From Actinomycetes bacterium (lineage in GTDB: Bacteria > Actinomycetota > CALGFH01), in the NCBI GenBank assembly GCA_036000965.1, contig DASYUT010000253.1, positions 1 through 64,000 of the forward strand: 64,000 nt of DNA, in the 5' to 3' direction. The notes beneath the pieces were generated by a model. It saw only the letters and a program-made list of their open reading frames with translations. It ran no database searches and had not been told where the DNA came from. Positions 60,068-64,000 of the stretch are shown one piece after another. Position 1 is the stretch's first letter. Each line of letters begins with the position of its first letter. The translations under genes were made by a program, and so were the position numbers.

Positions 60068-60739
60068 TCAGGACTGGCCGGGGGTGACCAGGCCGGTCTC
60101 GTAGGCGACCACGACCAGCTGGGCGCGATCGCGGGCGCCGAGCTTGGCCATGGCCCGGCTCACGTGGGTCTTGGCAGTCGCCGGGCTCATGAACAGGCGC
60201 TGGCCGATCTCCTGGTTGGAGAGGCCGCCGGCCACCAGGGCCAGCACCTCGCGCTCCCGCTCGGTCAGCGCCGCCAGCCGCGCGGGGTCGCTCGGCGGCC
60301 GGGCGGGCCGGGTCGCGAACTCGGTGATCAGCCGGCGGGTGACGCTCGGCGACAACAGCGCGTCGCCGCCGGCCACCACCCGCACCGCCTGGCGCAGGTC
60401 GTCGGGGTCGATGTCCTTGAGCAGGAAGCCGCTGGCTCCGGCGCGCAGCGCCTCGAAGACATACTCGTCGAGCTCGAACGTGGTCAGCACGACCACGCGC
60501 ACGCCAGCGAGCAGCTCGTCGGCGACGATCCGCCTGGTCGCCTCCAGGCCGTCCAGCACCGGCATGCGGATGTCCATGAGCACGACGTCGGGGCGCGCCG
60601 CCCTGGCCGCGTCGACCGCCTCCGCGCCGTCGGCGACGTCCCCGACCACCTCGATGTCGTCGCCGCGCTCCAGCAGCACCCGGAACCCGGCCCGGACCAG
60701 CTTCTGGTCGTCGGCGAGCAGCACCCGGATCGGCGGCAT
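60068..60739 (-). CDS. NarL-family response regulator
   Basis: A 223-residue regulator. Receiver acidic pair DD (10-11), phospho-acceptor Asp56 (VVLMDIRMP) and Lys (LLKDIDP), then a LuxR-type helix-turn-helix (LTEREREVLALVAGGLSNQEIG, about 156-178). The kinase gene ends upstream 3 bp before the start, so they form a pair. Confidence 0.95.
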   Translation of the reverse strand: MPPIRVLLADDQKLVRAGFRVLLERGDDIEVVGDVADGAEAVDAARAARPDVVLMDIRMPVLDGLEATRRIVADELLAGVRVVVLTTFELDEYVFEALRAGASGFLLKDIDPDDLRQAVRVVAGGDALLSPSVTRRLITEFATRPARPPSDPARLAALTEREREVLALVAGGLSNQEIGQRLFMSPATAKTHVSRAMAKLGARDRAQLVVVAYETGLVTPGQS

Positions 60740-60742
60740 GGC

Positions 60743-61927
60743 TCACACCCCCCGCTCGGCCGGGAGCGACGACCAGACCCGGAACCCGCCGGCGGGCCGC
60801 GGGCCGACCTCCAGCCGTCCGCCGACCGCCGCCGCCCGCTCCGCCATGCCCGCCAGGCCGTGGCCGCGCTGCACTGCGGCGGGCGCGCCGGCCGCGCCGC
60901 GCCCGTCGTCGCAGACCTCGATGACGACGCTGTCGGGCTGGTAGCGGACCGCCACCCTCGCGGTGGTCGCCTGGGCGTGGCGGGCCACGTTGGTGAGCGA
61001 CTCCTGCAGAATCCGGTAGGCGGTCAGGTCGACCGCCGGTGGCAGCGGTCGCGGGTCGCCGGCCACCACGGTCTCGACGCGCAAGCCCCCGCGGCGGGCG
61101 GCCTCGAGCAGGCCGTCGAGCTGGCTGAGGCCGGGCGTCGGCGCCAGCGGGGCGCTCTGGCCATCGCCGCCGCGCAGCACGCCCACGGTGGCCCGCAGCT
61201 CGGCCATCGCCTCCCGGCTGGCCGCCCGGATCGTGCCGAGCGCCTGCCGGGCCTCATCGGGGGCGTCGGCCAGCACGTCGGCGGCCACCCCGGCCTGCAC
61301 GGTGATGACCGAGATCGTGTGCGCCATGACGTCGTGCAGCTCGCGGGCGATCCGCAGCCGCTCCTGCTCCACCCGGCGCGCCGCCTCCCGCTCGCGCTCG
61401 ACCTCCGCGCGGGCCAGCCGCTCGCGCACCTCGGCCAGCCACGCCTGGCGGCTGCGCACCGCCTCGCCGAGCAGCAGCAGGGTGACCAGCAGCGAGGCCT
61501 GGGGGAGGAAGCCGGCGAACACCTCGGCCGGCGGCGTCCCCTCCCTGACGCCGGTGACGAACACGCCAGCGGTCATGAAGAACGCGGTGACCAGCAGGCC
61601 CCAGCGGAAATACCCGGCGACCGCGGCCGTGTACAGCGCGACCGCCAGCGGGAAGGCCGGGCTGACGCCCGGGTAGTCGAGCGAGTAGTAGAGGAACAGG
61701 GCCGCGGTCGACGCCAGCAGCACGCCGAGCGGCCAGCGTCGCCTGGCCAGCAACAGGACACCGTAGCTGGCGGCCAGCGCGTAGGCGAGCGGGTTCAGCG
61801 GCCGTGAGCCTGGCTCGGTCGCCACGCCGATCGCGATCACGTTGACGACCACGACCGCCACGGCCAGGCCGGCGTCGACCACCGGCGCGGGCACCCGCCG
61901 CAGCCGCTCCCACAGGCGCGTCTCCAT
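60743..61927 (-). CDS. NarL-type sensor histidine kinase (HisKA_3)
   Basis: A 394-residue kinase with five to six helices (about 15-155) and almost no extracytoplasmic loop. The HisKA_3 H box ARELHDVMAHTISVI gives His198. The ATPase domain has LTNVARHAQA (N box) and CDDGRGAAG, ending RGHGLAGMAERAAAVGG. It starts at METRLW; 12 more codons upstream are possible. Kinases of this form often sense membrane-active drugs and control nearby exporters. Confidence 0.93.
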   Translation of the reverse strand: METRLWERLRRVPAPVVDAGLAVAVVVVNVIAIGVATEPGSRPLNPLAYALAASYGVLLLARRRWPLGVLLASTAALFLYYSLDYPGVSPAFPLAVALYTAAVAGYFRWGLLVTAFFMTAGVFVTGVREGTPPAEVFAGFLPQASLLVTLLLLGEAVRSRQAWLAEVRERLARAEVEREREAARRVEQERLRIARELHDVMAHTISVITVQAGVAADVLADAPDEARQALGTIRAASREAMAELRATVGVLRGGDGQSAPLAPTPGLSQLDGLLEAARRGGLRVETVVAGDPRPLPPAVDLTAYRILQESLTNVARHAQATTARVAVRYQPDSVVIEVCDDGRGAAGAPAAVQRGHGLAGMAERAAAVGGRLEVGPRPAGGFRVWSSLPAERGV

Positions 61928-62201
61928 GCGGCTACGGTAGGGGACCGGCGCCCGACCCGGCATCCCCCGTGGGGTGCGGCCCGGCTACCACTGTCAGGGT
62001 ATCGGCATGGCCTGTACCTGCATCCCGTCGCTCCACAGGACGATCTCGCCAGCCGTCCTCAGTAGCCGGCGCCAAGCAGACGACGCGCGAGCCGGCCCTG
62101 CAGCGAAGTGATTCCCTTGACGACCCACGGGTCCCGAACAGGAGCACGGCGTCCACCTCGTAGGTGCTCAGCGGACGAGACGATGGTCCTTGTGTTGGCT
62201 C
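61928..62201. other. 274-bp spacer with a possible nucleotidyltransferase remnant
   Basis: On the minus strand 62121-62170 reads STYEVDAVLLFGTRGS, which resembles the start of a MNT/KNTase-like domain (LFGSRARG), but it has no continuation. The rest shows no gene. Confidence 0.3.
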
Positions 62202-63443
62202 TCACCGCCCCGACCGGAGCTGGTCGGCGGCCCAGGCGCCGAGCAGGCCGCGGTAGTGGGCGACGAACTGCTCGTGCTCGTGCGGCGGGAACGCGTGCTG
62301 GATCGTGGTGACCAGTAGGTCGTCGAACTGGGCGCTCTGGACGTAGTCGCGCATGCAGTCGTCGGCGGAGGCCAGGTGCTGGTCGCAGAACTGGGTGAAG
62401 CGGTCCACCTCGTAGTAGTCGTCGACCAGCGCCCGGTAGGCGGCCAGCTTCTCCTCCCACTCGAGCTCGGGATCGTCGGCGACCGCGTACCAGCGGCTGA
62501 TCTCGGTGTCCAGCCGCATCGCCCGGCCGGTGGTCACGCAGTACAGCGACCACTTGGCCAGGGCTGTGATGGCCCACGGGAAGTAGTAGCCCAGGCTGAT
62601 CAGGGCCATGTCCGGGGTGGCGTTGGCGAAGTCGATCGGGTAGGTGCGGCCGTCGCGGACGACCACCTCGAAGGAGTTGAACTCCCATCGGAAGAAGGCG
62701 CCGACCAGCATGCCGAAGGTGACCACCTCGTTGCCCAGCTCCGGCGTCAGGAACCCGTGGTCGACCTGGTAGCGCAGGTGGAGCGGCCGGGTCGGGTCGT
62801 AGTGCATCACCTGCGTCTGCGGCCCGATGGCCAGCCCGCGGGTGAAGACGTCGTAGCCCTCGACGCCGGCTTGGACGTGCATCAGCTCCCGCCCGGAGGC
62901 GTCGTAGGCACGGTGAAGCTCCTCAGGGTCGCCGATACGGGTCACGTTCACCCAGCCGCCGCCGTGGAACGGCTTCATGTACATCGGATACCCGACCCGC
63001 TCCCCCACCGCCCCCAGGTCGAACGCGCGGTTGTAGCGCGAGGCGGTGGGGGCGAAGCGCTCGTTGTCGGGTGGGACCTTGTGGGGCAGCAGCCAGGTCT
63101 CGGGCACGTCGAACCCCAGCCGCATCGCCGCGCAGTACCCGGCGTGCTTCTCCATCGACTGGAACGTGAAGGGGTTGTTGAGCAGGTAGGTCTGGTCGAG
63201 AAGAGCGAGCTTCTTGAGCCACTCGCGCGGGTGGTCGTACCAGTAGGACAGCCGGTCGACGACCAGCGCGTGGCGGGCCGGCTGGCGCAGGCCGAACGGT
63301 TCGATCGTGACGCGCTCGGTGGTCACCTCGTGGGTCTGGCCGCCGTGGTGGATGCGCGGCGCGAGCCGGCCGAGGTACTCCTCGAAGGCGGTCGGCCAGT
63401 CGTCCTCGGTACCGAGCAGCAGTCCGATCAGGTGGGTGACCAC
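62202..63443 (-). CDS. ATP-grasp-like protein of unknown function
   Basis: A 413-residue protein. GYPMYMKPFHGGGWVNVTRI and ELMHVQAGVEGYDVFTRGL resemble the nucleotide-binding loops of ATP-grasp ligases, and EFNSFEVVVRDGRTYPIDFANATPD fits their metal-binding Glu/Asp-Asn end. The N-terminal 100 residues form a separate region. The GTG at 63443 is placed after GGAGGTGCC; earlier codons are repeat-like. A carboxylate-amine or peptide ligase is possible; no substrate is suggested by neighbours. Confidence 0.7.
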   Translation of the reverse strand: MVTHLIGLLLGTEDDWPTAFEEYLGRLAPRIHHGGQTHEVTTERVTIEPFGLRQPARHALVVDRLSYWYDHPREWLKKLALLDQTYLLNNPFTFQSMEKHAGYCAAMRLGFDVPETWLLPHKVPPDNERFAPTASRYNRAFDLGAVGERVGYPMYMKPFHGGGWVNVTRIGDPEELHRAYDASGRELMHVQAGVEGYDVFTRGLAIGPQTQVMHYDPTRPLHLRYQVDHGFLTPELGNEVVTFGMLVGAFFRWEFNSFEVVVRDGRTYPIDFANATPDMALISLGYYFPWAITALAKWSLYCVTTGRAMRLDTEISRWYAVADDPELEWEEKLAAYRALVDDYYEVDRFTQFCDQHLASADDCMRDYVQSAQFDDLLVTTIQHAFPPHEHEQFVAHYRGLLGAWAADQLRSGR

Positions 63444-63727
63444 GGCACCTCCGTCTAGGTCGACCGGCCAGCGGCGGCTCACTGTAGTTGCTGGTCCCCT
63501 GCGACGGCCAGGGAGCAGGACCCGCTCGTTCCGGTCCTGGCGCCGGCCTCCGGGTGCGTGCGAAGGCCTTCGCATCCTGGCCACCGTCCCACCGAAGCCC
63601 GGCACGCAGGTGCGCGGTTCCGCCCGGGCCACTGGCGGGATCGGCGCGGCGCCGGTAGGGTCGAGGCCGGGCTGGCGTCCGGCGTCCTGACCTCCCGACC
63701 ACCTCGACCGCACCGGCGGGTGATCGC

Positions 63728-64000
63728 GTGCTCCTGCAAGTCCTCTTGCTCGCCCTCCCTCCGAGCGGCGCGTCTCTCAGGGAGGCATGCGGCCCCGCCG
63801 AGCAGGCGGGCGCCATCTGCACCTCGGTGTACGAGGCGACCAGCAACGCCGCCCTGGCCCGCCTGGCCGACCTGCTGCTGGCCCGCCCAGCCGGGGTGCT
63901 GCTGATCCTGGCGGTCGCGTTCGTGGTCAACCGGCTCGTGCGCCGGGCCGTCCGCCGGCTGGTGGCGTCGATGACCAAGGACAAGGTGCAGCGGGGACTC
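63728..64000 (+). CDS. MscS-family mechanosensitive channel, 3' partial
   Basis: The first 91 codons of a membrane channel run off the right edge. A signal-like helix (VLLQVLLLALPPSG) is followed by AGAICTSVYEATSNAALARL and a helix AGVLLILAVAFVVNRLVRRA typical of MscS proteins. The GTG start is inferred from homology. No stop is reached. Confidence 0.7.
   Translation, partial: MLLQVLLLALPPSGASLREACGPAEQAGAICTSVYEATSNAALARLADLLLARPAGVLLILAVAFVVNRLVRRAVRRLVASMTKDKVQRGL

Noticed and set aside
57573-60104. 843-codon plus-strand frame opposite the second MMPL gene
   Set aside because: Shadow frame of a membrane protein gene; Gln/Arg/Gly-rich with no motifs.

Overview
The window is about 70% GC with dense, short-spaced genes, many GTG starts and strong purine-rich ribosome sites. 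Several genes point to an actinobacterium (Actinomycetota): a NucS-type mismatch endonuclease (43252-43905), a TIGR03086-type mycothiol/DinB-fold protein (56943-57524), a NIT-domain kinase with a DUF742 partner (14564-17386), an AhpE-type peroxiredoxin and CvnA-like signalling. No rRNA, tRNA, CRISPR array, phage module or intact insertion sequence was found. Both edges cut a gene: a REC/thioredoxin-reductase-like protein on the left and a MscS-family channel on the right.

Layout. 1-6.3 kb: redox and two-component signalling (TrxR-like protein with a cNMP-domain kinase; epimerase; OmpR regulator and kinase). 6.3-12.4 kb: glycosyltransferases, a membrane GT-C-like protein, a DoxX / AhpD-like / radical SAM group and a HAD phosphatase. 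12.8-17.4 kb: an APC permease and an incomplete conservon (NIT kinase plus DUF742). 17.6-23 kb: a damaged maltose/alpha-glucan locus. It has a LacI remnant and a MalE remnant joined head to head, no MalF, and intact MalG and GH13 genes. Its MalK-type ATPase has a one-base frameshift. 23-27.6 kb: an MMPL transporter behind a perfect palindrome, a broken DedA-PAP2 gene and a PhoX-like secreted phosphatase. 27.8-33.4 kb: a complete 2-oxoacid (pyruvate) dehydrogenase operon, lpd - CBS/zinc ribbon - E1alpha - E1beta - E2.

35.2-38.7 kb is the most striking part. It is a complete copper membrane monooxygenase operon (C-A-B order, PmoCAB/AmoCAB superfamily) followed by two tiny single-helix membrane proteins. 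The copper ligands of PmoB and both PmoC metal sites can be read in the sequence. A DUF4118 membrane protein lies upstream. A hairpin, a 27-residue antisense membrane peptide, a four-helix membrane protein and an IclR regulator lie downstream. No methanol dehydrogenase or hydroxylamine oxidoreductase is present, so the substrate cannot be named. Known actinobacterial members oxidise short-chain hydrocarbons.

40.7-50 kb holds small membrane proteins, GNAT, a low-molecular-weight phosphatase, NucS, DUF202, a small acidic protein, a beta-phosphoglucomutase-like HAD and a complete sugar ABC transporter (SBP-F-G-K order in transcription). 50.3-56 kb holds AhpE, XdhC, rhodanese, an Aquifex-type aconitase, Aat and a SnoaL-like protein. 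56.3-64 kb holds a STAS protein overlapping a truncated ECF sigma factor, a TIGR03086 protein, a kinase-regulator-MMPL operon, an ATP-grasp-like protein and the start of a MscS channel. Intergenic regions are unusually rich in short tandem duplications (16-42 bp units). Three loci carry deletions or frameshifts, which suggests active local decay or, less interestingly, assembly joins.
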